Positions 1-6,915 of a DNA stretch of 10,184 nt are shown here, one piece after another (positions within the stretch are counted from its first letter, which is position 1; the number at the start of each line of letters is the position of its first letter). The translations under genes and the position numbers were made by a program. The notes under the pieces were generated by a model. The model ran no database searches, was not told where the DNA came from, and saw nothing but the letters and a program-made list of their open reading frames with translations. The stretch spans positions 1 through 10,184 of the forward strand of contig JAZDHC010000107.1 in the NCBI GenBank assembly GCA_043806395.1, in the 5' to 3' direction. The DNA is from CG2-30-40-21 sp043806395 (GTDB lineage: Bacteria > UBA9089 > CG2-30-40-21).

Positions 1-140
1 GCATGGTTCAAAATTGTTCACCGCAAGGTCACAGATGATACGGAGAAGAACAACCCCCTAACCCCCTTTTTTAAGGGGGAATTAGGGAAATGCACACTCC
101 TATTTGCTTGTCCGATTTATTACCCTGATTTGAACCATGC
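1..140. repeat. Short element bounded by 12-bp perfect inverted repeats
   Basis: GCATGGTTCAAA at 1-12 is the exact reverse complement of TTTGAACCATGC at 129-140. The 140-bp interval carries no ORF and contains the hairpin at 56-87. It resembles a miniature inverted-repeat element. The left terminus coincides with the window edge, so the true repeat may extend further left and target-site duplications cannot be tested. Confidence 0.5.
56..87. repeat. C-run/G-run hairpin repeat
   Basis: CCCTAA plus a C-run and TT (56-68) pairs with AA plus a G-run (73-79) and TTAGGG (82-87) around a TTTT loop, with a small bulge. This motif is familiar as a dispersed intergenic repeat in many uncultivated bacterial genomes. 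It lacks a T-run in the position expected for an intrinsic terminator, so I call it a repeat. Confidence 0.55.
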
Positions 141-240
141 CCGTTTCTTGCAAGGAGAATATCTATAAACCCATAAAATTGAAGAGAGGGAAAATGCTCG
201 TTGTAAACCATTAATAAAATTATCATGGAGGAAAAAAATC

Positions 241-797
241 ATGAAGGAATGGAAGAAACTTCTGTATATCGTGTCAATATTCTTGGGTTGTTTCTATTTG
301 CCAATAGAAAATCTGCGGTTTATCAATGCGGTTTTTGAGGCTCTTAGCCTTGTAAAATGGTATAGTTGTGAACATGTGTTGTTGTGTCTTGTGCCTCATG
401 GGGTTTTGCCTTACAAATACTCCCGCTTTTACTCGCAGGGGTGCTTGTTTCCGGGTTCTTATTGGGCAGGGTCGGGCATGAAGGGATTATTCCTTCAAGA
501 TTTGTAGTCATGTTTGTCGGGGGGAATTCCTTATGGGCAAATTTCTTCTCATCAATCGTAGCGGCATTTATGTACTTTGCCACACTCACTGAGGTGCCAA
601 TTCTGCAAGGTCTTATTGGTTCAGGCATGGGTAAGGGACCTGCACTGGCAATGCTTCTGGCAGGGCCAGCACTCAGTTTACCGAGCATGCTTGTTCTTCA
701 GAGCATTATGGGAACGAAAAAGACGGTTGTTTATGTTTCTTTAGTGGTAATTATGGCAACGATTTGCGGGATGGGGTTTGGTTGGATGGTGAGATGA
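241..797 (+). pseudogene. Remnant of ArsP/COG0701-family membrane permease (internal deletion plus frame change)
   Basis: Two overlapping reading frames encode the two ends of one membrane protein. From ATG 241, after GGAGG at 227-231, about 52 residues up to 'EHVLLCLVP' match my recollection of the N-terminus of ArsP_1 (PF03773)/COG0701 permeases. A second frame, readable from about 396 to the stop at 797, gives the family's C-terminal half: 'ILPLLLAGVLVSGFLLG', 'FVGGNSLWANFF', 'FATLTEVPILQGL' and 'GPALAMLLAGPALSLPSML'. The middle of the family, including the CSCT-type cysteine segment in the first transmembrane half, is missing, and the frame changes at about 393-400. Complete members are roughly 300-400 residues, so several hundred bases appear lost. 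Family members are linked to organoarsenical or metal efflux, but this copy is very unlikely to work. A weak promoter-like pair lies upstream (TTGAAG 179, TGTAAA 202, 17-nt spacer). A sequencing or assembly deletion is the main alternative. Confidence 0.8.
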
Positions 798-811
798 AAA
801 GTAACTATTCA

Positions 812-827
812 CCACAGAGGCACGGAG
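812..827. repeat. Copy of the 'CCACAGAGGCAC' dispersed motif
   Basis: CCACAGAGGCACGGAG lies between the converging permease remnant and the DUF4139 gene. It is related to the CCGCAGAGACGCAGAG arms at 9319 and 9519. No terminator is visible in the 74 bases between the two genes. Confidence 0.4.
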
Positions 828-871
828 ATTTTGGCAAAAATTGACACCCCTTCTTATTCTTCAGCCTTTCT

Positions 872-2218
872 TCATCTCCTATAAGACACCGTATAAGCAA
901 TCGTCTCTTCTTTGCCAGGCAATACCTCAACCTCAAAGGAGAGCGTATCTGCGCTTTTTTTAACAGATTTATGGGTACTGCGGATAACATTCCATGTTCC
1001 CCAGGTATGTTCCACAACCTCTACGGTTATTTTTTCTTTCTTGCTGTTTAATATCTTAATCTCATAATCCTCTTCCACGGTTTCTTTGGATAATACCCTT
1101 CTGTCCCTTACCTCCCTTTTTGCCGTAACATCAAAGGCATCACCAAGGCAAAGGGTTACGACCTTATCAACAGGGGTGTGTTCCAGAATGTTTTCCCCAA
1201 CAAACTGCAAAAAGCCCTCCTCGTCCTGTTTGTAAAACCGTATCTTCCCTTTGGGCAAGGGGATACCCAGACCGCTCTGGTTTTCATTCTTAAAGGAAAG
1301 CATTCCTCTGGCATTTTTTGCTGATTTTGTGTAATCATAATTGAATGTCCTTTTAACCGCAACATCCTTTTGAGGAAAAAAGCCCAGCTGAGTTGTTTGA
1401 TTGTTATTGAGTGTAGCCGGGGTTTTTATGGTGTATAGATAATACTCTCCCAGATTTTCCTGACTATTATATTCCCCCCCTGCCTCAGACATAGGGGCAG
1501 CTGCCATCATCCTCTTCATTTCATATCTCTGGACAGGCATATCCTGTATCCTGAATGGATTTCCTGCTACTAATTTTATCCTTGCCTGCGGAAATTTTCC
1601 ACCACTTTGATTATCTATGGTTGCCTTGGCTGAAAGCTCTATGGCTGTATCATTGTTATTAATAACAGCCGTATAGTCGCATTTCCAGCTTATTCCAGAG
1701 GTAAGATACCGGAGGGTTAAGAGTTGGGGTAATGCTGTGTCCTCGCTAATCCTGCACACAATGGTAGGCGTGGTCAGCAATCCATCCATCTGGTTTGGAA
1801 GGCTGATGTTGGCAATCTCACCAATGGCTATTAATTCTACCTTAAGCTTGTCCCTTAAAAATATCCATTGCTGATCAAAACTAAGCAGACAACCCTCAAA
1901 TGTTTTTCCGCCTTTAAGGTTGACAGACACTGTTCCATTGACACAATTTGCCAGCAATTTACTGAAGTCTGAAAGGTCGTATTCATAACTTTGTTGCAGG
2001 ACAGAGACTGGGGATATAGAGATGCTGCTTGGGTCAAGTTGTGCTGGAAGGTCAGAAAGGGTAATCAATCCTGTCCCCTGTTTTGCCTTAAAAGGTCTTA
2101 CCTCTTTAACCATAGCCAGATCCTGAGAATAGATGGTAATATCAATACCCCTGTCTAACTGGGCATAGGCAATAGTTGTTGAAAATAGTAGCATATTAAG
2201 CAATAAGAATCGTAACAT
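872..2218 (-). CDS. Exported DUF4139 domain-containing protein
   Basis: The 448-residue protein starts with a Sec signal peptide (residues 1-19, hydrophobic core LLLNMLLFSTTI, probable cleavage after AYA). The mature part is mostly predicted beta-strand. Residues 171-182 (YLTSGISWKCDY) followed by 'ATIDNQSGG' and 'ARIKLVAGN' (about 199-220) are the hallmark of DUF4139, and I recognise the family on this basis. A low-complexity MAAAP linker near residue 238 precedes the C-terminal beta-rich part. The start is supported by AGGAGG at 2225-2230, six bases upstream. The function of the family is not known to me; members occur in Gram-negative bacteria as periplasmic or surface proteins. The gene follows the export operon on the same strand after a 169-base gap and has its own strong promoter, so it is probably a separate transcription unit. 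The length is compatible with an intact family member. Confidence 0.85.
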   Translation of the reverse strand: MLRFLLLNMLLFSTTIAYAQLDRGIDITIYSQDLAMVKEVRPFKAKQGTGLITLSDLPAQLDPSSISISPVSVLQQSYEYDLSDFSKLLANCVNGTVSVNLKGGKTFEGCLLSFDQQWIFLRDKLKVELIAIGEIANISLPNQMDGLLTTPTIVCRISEDTALPQLLTLRYLTSGISWKCDYTAVINNNDTAIELSAKATIDNQSGGKFPQARIKLVAGNPFRIQDMPVQRYEMKRMMAAAPMSEAGGEYNSQENLGEYYLYTIKTPATLNNNQTTQLGFFPQKDVAVKRTFNYDYTKSAKNARGMLSFKNENQSGLGIPLPKGKIRFYKQDEEGFLQFVGENILEHTPVDKVVTLCLGDAFDVTAKREVRDRRVLSKETVEEDYEIKILNSKKEKITVEVVEHTWGTWNVIRSTHKSVKKSADTLSFEVEVLPGKEETIAYTVSYRR

Positions 2219-2254
2219 TTTGTTCCTCCTTGTGATTAGCTTGTCATTTCTTGT

Positions 2255-2283
2255 ATTATAACATATTAATCAAAAATTGTCCA
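2255..2283 (-). promoter_or_regulatory. Sigma70-type promoter for the DUF4139 gene
   Basis: On the minus strand, -35 TGGACA (2278-2283) and a perfect -10 TATAAT (2255-2260) are separated by exactly 17 bases. TGT immediately upstream of the -10 makes an extended -10 (TGnTATAAT). Transcription would begin near 2248, about 30 bases before the ATG at 2218. It is the best promoter match I see in the window. Confidence 0.75.
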
Positions 2284-2387
2284 ATAATATTTGTGGGACA
2301 CTGAATATTTGATAAAACAAATTTGAATTTTACATTACCCCATAAAACTGCCAGTAGGAGGGTGTAGAATGGGCAAGAGGGCATGTA

Positions 2388-3557
2388 TTAACCCTGTCTT
2401 ATTGCCTCACATGGTGAAATTTTAGCGGCAGCCATGCCAGGATAATATCCGCAAAGCGAAAGTGGAACACAAATAATCCCTGACCAGAACAAGGCATTTA
2501 ATAAGATATCAAATCTACACCCTCCAATCAAGCCTACGAAAAGACAGGACAACCCCCCACCCAGACACAAACCATACATGGAAAGCAGAACCCCTTCCAG
2601 CAAAAAGAGATAGAATATATCATCTCTTCTTGCCCCACAGGCACGCATGATCCCTATCTCTCGGTACCTTTGCCGTATGGAGAGCATAATCAGGTTTATT
2701 ATCCCACCACCTGCCATTAGCAGGGTTAATACCCCTATCCCAAGTGTAATCATCCTCGCTGTAGCCTTCTGCTGCTTCATCATGTCTAATAACCCTTCTG
2801 CTGTTGAAACCATAAATCTTTCATCTCCATGGAAGGGTTTTCTTTTATCTGTTCCATGCTTTTTACTCGGAAATCTTTTCTTCAGCATCCGTTCTACATC
2901 TTTCCGTAAAACCTCAGGATTCCCATTTGTCAGCATCACTATTTCAAAATTCTTTTTCTCTGGCTGCACCACATCGTTATAGATAGACAGGGGAATAATT
3001 ATCCTTGCCTCAGCAACATCTATTTCCTTGACTATCCCAATTACCCTGAGTTTATCCTCACCAATCTTTATACTCGTTCCAACCCTTATCCCTAACCCTT
3101 CCTTGAGGGCAGTATTAATCACACACACCTTTAGCCTTTTTTCTTCATCACCCATATTGATAAATCTTCCCCGTTCTGTCTTCAAGGAATGAACTGTTTT
3201 GTATTCAGGCAAGCTGCCTATAATACTCACAGCCTCTTTGCTTTTCCTCAAATATTTTATTCTTTTTTGTTCGCAAGATTCATAAGAAACTAATGGGAAA
3301 TAAGAGGAAAGGAAGAAAAAATCCTGCAGATGAACATTTTCATCCCTCACCCAGATAGAGATCATTTGACTGCCAAGGTTACTAAGTGAAGCGACGCTTT
3401 CCTCTGCTCTTTTTGAGGCATGATACAGATTAAGTGTAGCACTCAAGATACCTATGGCAATACATAGGATGATAAGCCCACTCCTTAGCTTAAAATTGAA
3501 TAGATCCTTTCGGGCTAAATAAAAATAATCATACAATTTCATTAGAAATTTGTCCAT
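2388..3557 (-). CDS. FtsX/MacB-type ABC transporter permease (second permease of the export operon)
   Basis: The 389-residue inner-membrane protein has MacB-type topology: TM1 at about 24-45, a periplasmic domain at about 47-268, then three C-terminal helices (about 269-293, 316-345, 351-373). The cytoplasmic loop 'REIGIMRACGARRDDI' (299-314) and the C-terminal 'AAAKISPCEAIR' are classical FtsX-family signatures. 'KVCVIN' in the periplasmic part matches the MacB_PCD domain and is shared with the other permease (KVCVIG). It overlaps the ATPase gene by 29 bases and ends the operon; no terminator is visible after it. The start is uncertain: the ATG at 3557 has no good Shine-Dalgarno sequence, and the next ATG at 3542 (MKLYDYF) is equally plausible, so translation is probably coupled to the ATPase gene. 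It should pair with the 3529-4203 ATPase, either as a homodimer or, more likely given the operon, with the 6908-8314 permease. Confidence 0.9.
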   Translation of the reverse strand: MDKFLMKLYDYFYLARKDLFNFKLRSGLIILCIAIGILSATLNLYHASKRAEESVASLSNLGSQMISIWVRDENVHLQDFFFLSSYFPLVSYESCEQKRIKYLRKSKEAVSIIGSLPEYKTVHSLKTERGRFINMGDEEKRLKVCVINTALKEGLGIRVGTSIKIGEDKLRVIGIVKEIDVAEARIIIPLSIYNDVVQPEKKNFEIVMLTNGNPEVLRKDVERMLKKRFPSKKHGTDKRKPFHGDERFMVSTAEGLLDMMKQQKATARMITLGIGVLTLLMAGGGIINLIMLSIRQRYREIGIMRACGARRDDIFYLFLLEGVLLSMYGLCLGGGLSCLFVGLIGGCRFDILLNALFWSGIICVPLSLCGYYPGMAAAKISPCEAIRQG

Positions 3558-4203
3558 CTTTGAGATGATATGTCTTTTTTGTTCGTTCAGCCACTCCCTT
3601 GTTATGGGTAATAATCACCACAGTCATCTTCTTTTCTTCATTAAGCTTGCAGAGTATGTCCATAACCTCTTCGGCTGAGGTTGAATCTAAGTTTCCTGTA
3701 GGCTCATCTGCCAGGATAAGCCTGGGTGAATTTACTAATGCCCTGGCAATGGCTACTCTCTGCTGCTCGCCGCCAGATAATTCAGAGGATGAGTGTCCAA
3801 TCCTGTGCCCTAATCCTACCTGTTCAAGACATTTCTTTGCCATTTCTTTTCGTTCATCTTTTGGGCATCCCCTGTAAATTAATGGAAGTTCTACATTCTC
3901 CAAAGCATTGAACCTTGGCAATAGATGAAATGCCTGAAAGACAAACCCGATTTTTTCGTTACGAAGCAAGGACAATTCATCATCACTTAGCAGCAAGACA
4001 TCCCTTCCGTCCAGAATATACCTGCCACTTGTAGGTATATCCAGACAGCCTGTAATGGATAGGAGTGTACTCTTGCCGCTTCCAGATGGACCCATAATCG
4101 AGACAAACTCGCCTTCATTAATATTAATACTGACACCCTTTAACGCCTCGACCCTTGACTCGCCTAATTGATAAACCTTGGTAATGTTATTCATCTCAAT
4201 CAT
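3529..4203 (-). CDS. LolD/MacB-type ABC transporter ATPase
   Basis: This 224-residue protein is a complete nucleotide-binding subunit of the LolD/MacB/FtsE subfamily, which drives extracytoplasmic substrate release by mechanotransmission. Walker A GPSGSGKST is at 38-46, the Q-loop glutamine at 90, signature LSGGEQQR at 142-149, Walker B LILADE at 162-167 with catalytic E167, the D-loop (GNLD) at 170-173 and the H-loop histidine at 200. 'FQAFHLLPRFNALENVELPL' is also typical of the subfamily. There is no membrane segment, so unlike E. coli MacB it is not fused to its permease. The start is fixed by an ATGA overlap with the adaptor stop and AAGGAGG at 4211-4217. It is the only ATPase in the operon and must serve both permeases. 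Confidence 0.97.
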   Translation of the reverse strand: MIEMNNITKVYQLGESRVEALKGVSININEGEFVSIMGPSGSGKSTLLSITGCLDIPTSGRYILDGRDVLLLSDDELSLLRNEKIGFVFQAFHLLPRFNALENVELPLIYRGCPKDERKEMAKKCLEQVGLGHRIGHSSSELSGGEQQRVAIARALVNSPRLILADEPTGNLDSTSAEEVMDILCKLNEEKKMTVVIITHNKGVAERTKKTYHLKDGQISNEIV

Positions 4204-5453
4204 TTAGCCACCTCCTTAGCCTTCATCCCTTCCTTCACCTCTTCTGGATACTGCACCACTACCCTTTCCCCGCTTTTGAGCCCTTCCAACACCTCAATCT
4301 GATCAGTAGTCCCCTCGCCAATGGTTACCTTTTTCTTCTTTATTCTCCCATTTTCCACCACCAGCACACAATCCTCTTCATATAATGCCTCAGGTGGAAT
4401 TACAATGCCGCTTGCTTGTTTTTCCTTGATAATAATCTCACCAGAAAGCTCCATCCCTATCCTTAACCCCTCAGGGTTAGCAATGGAGCATACAACCTCC
4501 CATCCACCATCTTTTTCACCTTTGTCATCCTTGCCGCCAACCGTGTAGGCTGGTATTACCTTTAGTACATTGCCCTTAAATGTCTTACCAAAAGCGTCTG
4601 AGTTTAATTCCACTGGCTGCCCTATCTTGACCAAGAAAAAATTAGCCTCTTTCAGGCTGCCTCTGGCGATCAGTTCAGATTGGTCGCCAACACTTAAAAG
4701 CAGCGTTCCATATTCCACCTTTTGATTTTTTTCTATAGCCGTCTTTCTGACTATACCGCTAATAGGGGAATAAACCACACAGTTTTTAATCTGCTCCTTC
4801 AGGTCATCGATTTGCTGACAAAGTGAAGGAACCTCAACCTCAAGTTCTTTCTTTTGATCTGTAAATTTTTTGGTTAACTCTTCGATTTCACGCAAAACCT
4901 TATTCAGGTTCATCATGGCCTCTTTAGCCTCTAACCCCTGCTTTTCCACCTCTCGATAAGCAATTGCCTGTTTGGCATACAGCTCTTTATTATCCTCGAG
5001 TGCCTGTTCCGCCTGTGCCAGATTCCACTCCATCTTTTTCCTTTCCTCATCCTTTTCAATCTTCTCGGTGTGTCTGGAAATATCCATCAGAAGTGCCAGT
5101 TTTTTTCTTGCCTGCTCAAGGTTAAGCTCCTCCTTTTTCAGGGTATTAACCAGCTCATCCCTTCTCAATTCAACCAATATTTGTCCAACTACTACAAAAT
5201 CACCAGTTTTGACAAACACCTTATCAACCCTTCCTTTTTCCACAGAACTGGTGATATTTACAACCTCTTTTTCCTGCACCTTTGTAGACAATCCAATCTT
5301 TTCACATATTTTGCCTCTGCCTGCTGCAACGGTGGTTACCTCAGGTATCTCCTTTTGTTGATTAAGGTTGTGGTAGATATTGCATAATATCCAGCCAATG
5401 ATGATAAAGAGCAAGCTAATGAATATTTTAAAGAATACCTTCTTGGTAAGCAT
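4200..5453 (-). CDS. MacA/HlyD-type periplasmic adaptor (membrane fusion protein)
   Basis: The 417-residue adaptor would bridge the inner-membrane ABC permeases and the TolC-like channel. Residues 7-25 form a single N-terminal membrane anchor with no lipobox. The first half of the lipoyl (biotinyl-like) domain is at about 66-97, followed by a long highly charged alpha-helical hairpin (about 100-223) rich in E, K, L and A. The second lipoyl half follows at 224-254 with the diagnostic 'VYSPISGIV'. A beta-barrel domain spans about 260-350 and the membrane-proximal domain 351-417 ('GIVIPPEALY', 'GLKSGERVVV'). This is the MacA order. ABC rather than RND partnership is shown by the adjacent ATPase and permeases. 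The gene overlaps the TolC gene by 26 bases and the ATPase gene by 4. GGAG about ten bases upstream of 5453 supports the start. Confidence 0.93.
   Translation of the reverse strand: MLTKKVFFKIFISLLFIIIGWILCNIYHNLNQQKEIPEVTTVAAGRGKICEKIGLSTKVQEKEVVNITSSVEKGRVDKVFVKTGDFVVVGQILVELRRDELVNTLKKEELNLEQARKKLALLMDISRHTEKIEKDEERKKMEWNLAQAEQALEDNKELYAKQAIAYREVEKQGLEAKEAMMNLNKVLREIEELTKKFTDQKKELEVEVPSLCQQIDDLKEQIKNCVVYSPISGIVRKTAIEKNQKVEYGTLLLSVGDQSELIARGSLKEANFFLVKIGQPVELNSDAFGKTFKGNVLKVIPAYTVGGKDDKGEKDGGWEVVCSIANPEGLRIGMELSGEIIIKEKQASGIVIPPEALYEEDCVLVVENGRIKKKKVTIGEGTTDQIEVLEGLKSGERVVVQYPEEVKEGMKAKEVAK
4211..4217 (-). promoter_or_regulatory. Ribosome binding site that fixes the ATPase start
   Basis: AAGGAGG on the minus strand, followed by seven bases and the ATG at 4203. 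It lies inside the last codons of the adaptor gene. Together with the ATGA stop/start overlap it favours 4203 over the in-frame ATG three codons later. Confidence 0.75.
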
Positions 5454-6915
5454 GGTATAACTCTCCTGTGGTTTTAAGTAGTTTTATATGATCAAGGAAC
5501 ATATCTATCTGTTTCTCAAGGATGGTTTTTTGCTTATTAAATACATCCCTCTGGTATTCCAGAAGGTCTTTAGCCGGGATAAGTCCACGACCATGCCGGA
5601 TCTTTCCTATCTCATAAATCTTCTCTGCCAGACCTATCTCTTTTTCCAACACACCAATCCTTTGCTCCTTATCCTTAATCTCATCCATGGTGGTGGTAAT
5701 TTCTATGCTGGTATCTTTAATCAACTTATCCATCTCAATCTCTTGTTTGGCAAGCTCATTTAAGGCTAATTTTATGTCCTCTTTTCTTACCCCTTTGTCA
5801 TACAAGGGGCATTTAATAGAAGCCATAACAGATTTCTCTGTTGTCTCTCCTTCCTTTTTGACATTAAACGAGGGGATAAGTACAGGATAATTCCTTGTCT
5901 CTGCCTCTTTCAGCCTTCTTTTTGCCAGCTCAATCTCGATATGTTTGGTCTTGATTTGCGGGATACTTTTCAGAAGGTCAGGTTGATTAGCCTCACCCTT
6001 TAAGACAGAAGAGCATTCGTGTAACCTCTTGATGTCCAAAAAACTATCACTGCCCTGCTCAATTCTAACAGTCTCAGTGCCCAGCAGGGAATAAAATCTG
6101 AAAACTTGAGCCTTCTTGTCCTTCTTCAAGCTCTCCATCTCGGCCAAAACAGATGATATTTGCAGTTCCATCTGAAAGATATCCATCTCAGGGATAAGCC
6201 CCTTTTCGAGCTTAAGCCTTGCTATCTCAAGGTTAGCCTGCAAATCCTCAAATTCCTTTTGTTTTATATTAAGGCTTGAGTCTATTCTTTGCAAATCACA
6301 GTATGAATTGATTACGCTATAGATTATTTCATCTATCCTTTCAGTCAGGCTTAGGTTGGCGATATTTAGCTGTAGTTGGTTATCATACAGGGGATTTTTA
6401 ATGTTCTGGCGTTGATACCCTGAGATAGGCTCTTCTGACTCTAAGCTCAATTCCCATTTATCCTGGCTTTTTGTCCTTAACACCTCGGTTGTTTTAAGAT
6501 TTAATTTTATCTTACCACCAAATATATGCGGTCTTGAGATAGATGTAGATAATTCAACAGACGGTTTTTCTTTGGTAGTAGTTTGTTCCTTCCGTTCCCC
6601 ATCCTCATCTTTTATCACAGTGGTTTTCCATGATTTTTCGCCAATTATTCCTGCAAGCCCAATCTCAGGATAAAACTCTTCCTTTTTAGCCTTAACAAGA
6701 TTGGTCTCCTCATTGGCTAATGACAGTTGCTCTGATTTCAAGTCAAGATTATACTCAAGTGCAATCTGAATAAATGAATGCAAGGAAGATCCTTCGGCAT
6801 TTGCCTTGTTTGTCTGCAAGAGGAAAATGAAAATGAAAATGAAGATGAAGATGTAGATAATGATAATGTAATAGTAGCTCCATCTTCCAGCTTGAAGTCT
6901 GCGATATTTATTCAT
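5428..6915 (-). CDS. TolC-family outer-membrane efflux channel
   Basis: The 495-residue protein has the duplicated OEP (outer membrane efflux protein) organisation. The first repeat contains 'ALEYNLDLKSEQLSLANEE' (about 52-70), then 'FYPEIGL' and 'LEKGLIPEMDIFQMELQ'. The second contains 'GLIPAKDLLEYQRDVF' near the C-terminus. Both are typical turns of TolC helical barrels. The N-terminus is a signal peptide with a basic start (MNKYRRLQAGR), a core of alternating Ile/Phe (about 14-33) and a likely cleavage after ANA at 40. That core is encoded by a hexamer tandem repeat at 6823-6852. The start codon overlaps the upstream permease stop in ATGAATAA (6915-6908), with only a weak Shine-Dalgarno sequence, so it is probably translated by coupling. 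It forms the exit duct of the tripartite exporter. Confidence 0.92.
   Translation of the reverse strand: MNKYRRLQAGRWSYYYIIIIYIFIFIFIFIFLLQTNKANAEGSSLHSFIQIALEYNLDLKSEQLSLANEETNLVKAKKEEFYPEIGLAGIIGEKSWKTTVIKDEDGERKEQTTTKEKPSVELSTSISRPHIFGGKIKLNLKTTEVLRTKSQDKWELSLESEEPISGYQRQNIKNPLYDNQLQLNIANLSLTERIDEIIYSVINSYCDLQRIDSSLNIKQKEFEDLQANLEIARLKLEKGLIPEMDIFQMELQISSVLAEMESLKKDKKAQVFRFYSLLGTETVRIEQGSDSFLDIKRLHECSSVLKGEANQPDLLKSIPQIKTKHIEIELAKRRLKEAETRNYPVLIPSFNVKKEGETTEKSVMASIKCPLYDKGVRKEDIKLALNELAKQEIEMDKLIKDTSIEITTTMDEIKDKEQRIGVLEKEIGLAEKIYEIGKIRHGRGLIPAKDLLEYQRDVFNKQKTILEKQIDMFLDHIKLLKTTGELYHAYQEGIL
6823..6852. repeat. Hexamer tandem repeat inside the TolC signal peptide
   Basis: The plus strand reads GAAAAT three times then GAAGAT twice, continuing as degenerate GTAGAT and AATGAT. 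On the coding strand this gives alternating Phe and Ile codons (IFIFIFIFIF). Gain or loss of units preserves frame and would change only the length of the hydrophobic core. Confidence 0.8.

Noticed and set aside
344..688. 114-residue minus-strand ORF
   Set aside because: Antisense to the recognisable permease remnant, with no family resemblance or ribosome binding site.
4972..5361. 129-residue plus-strand ORF rich in Ser and Phe
   Set aside because: It is the antisense shadow of the adaptor's coiled-coil; its composition is what complementing Glu/Lys codons gives.
4200..5453. RND-type adaptor partner
   Set aside because: No RND pump (about 1000 residues) is encoded; the contiguous ATPase and FtsX-type permeases indicate a MacA-like role.
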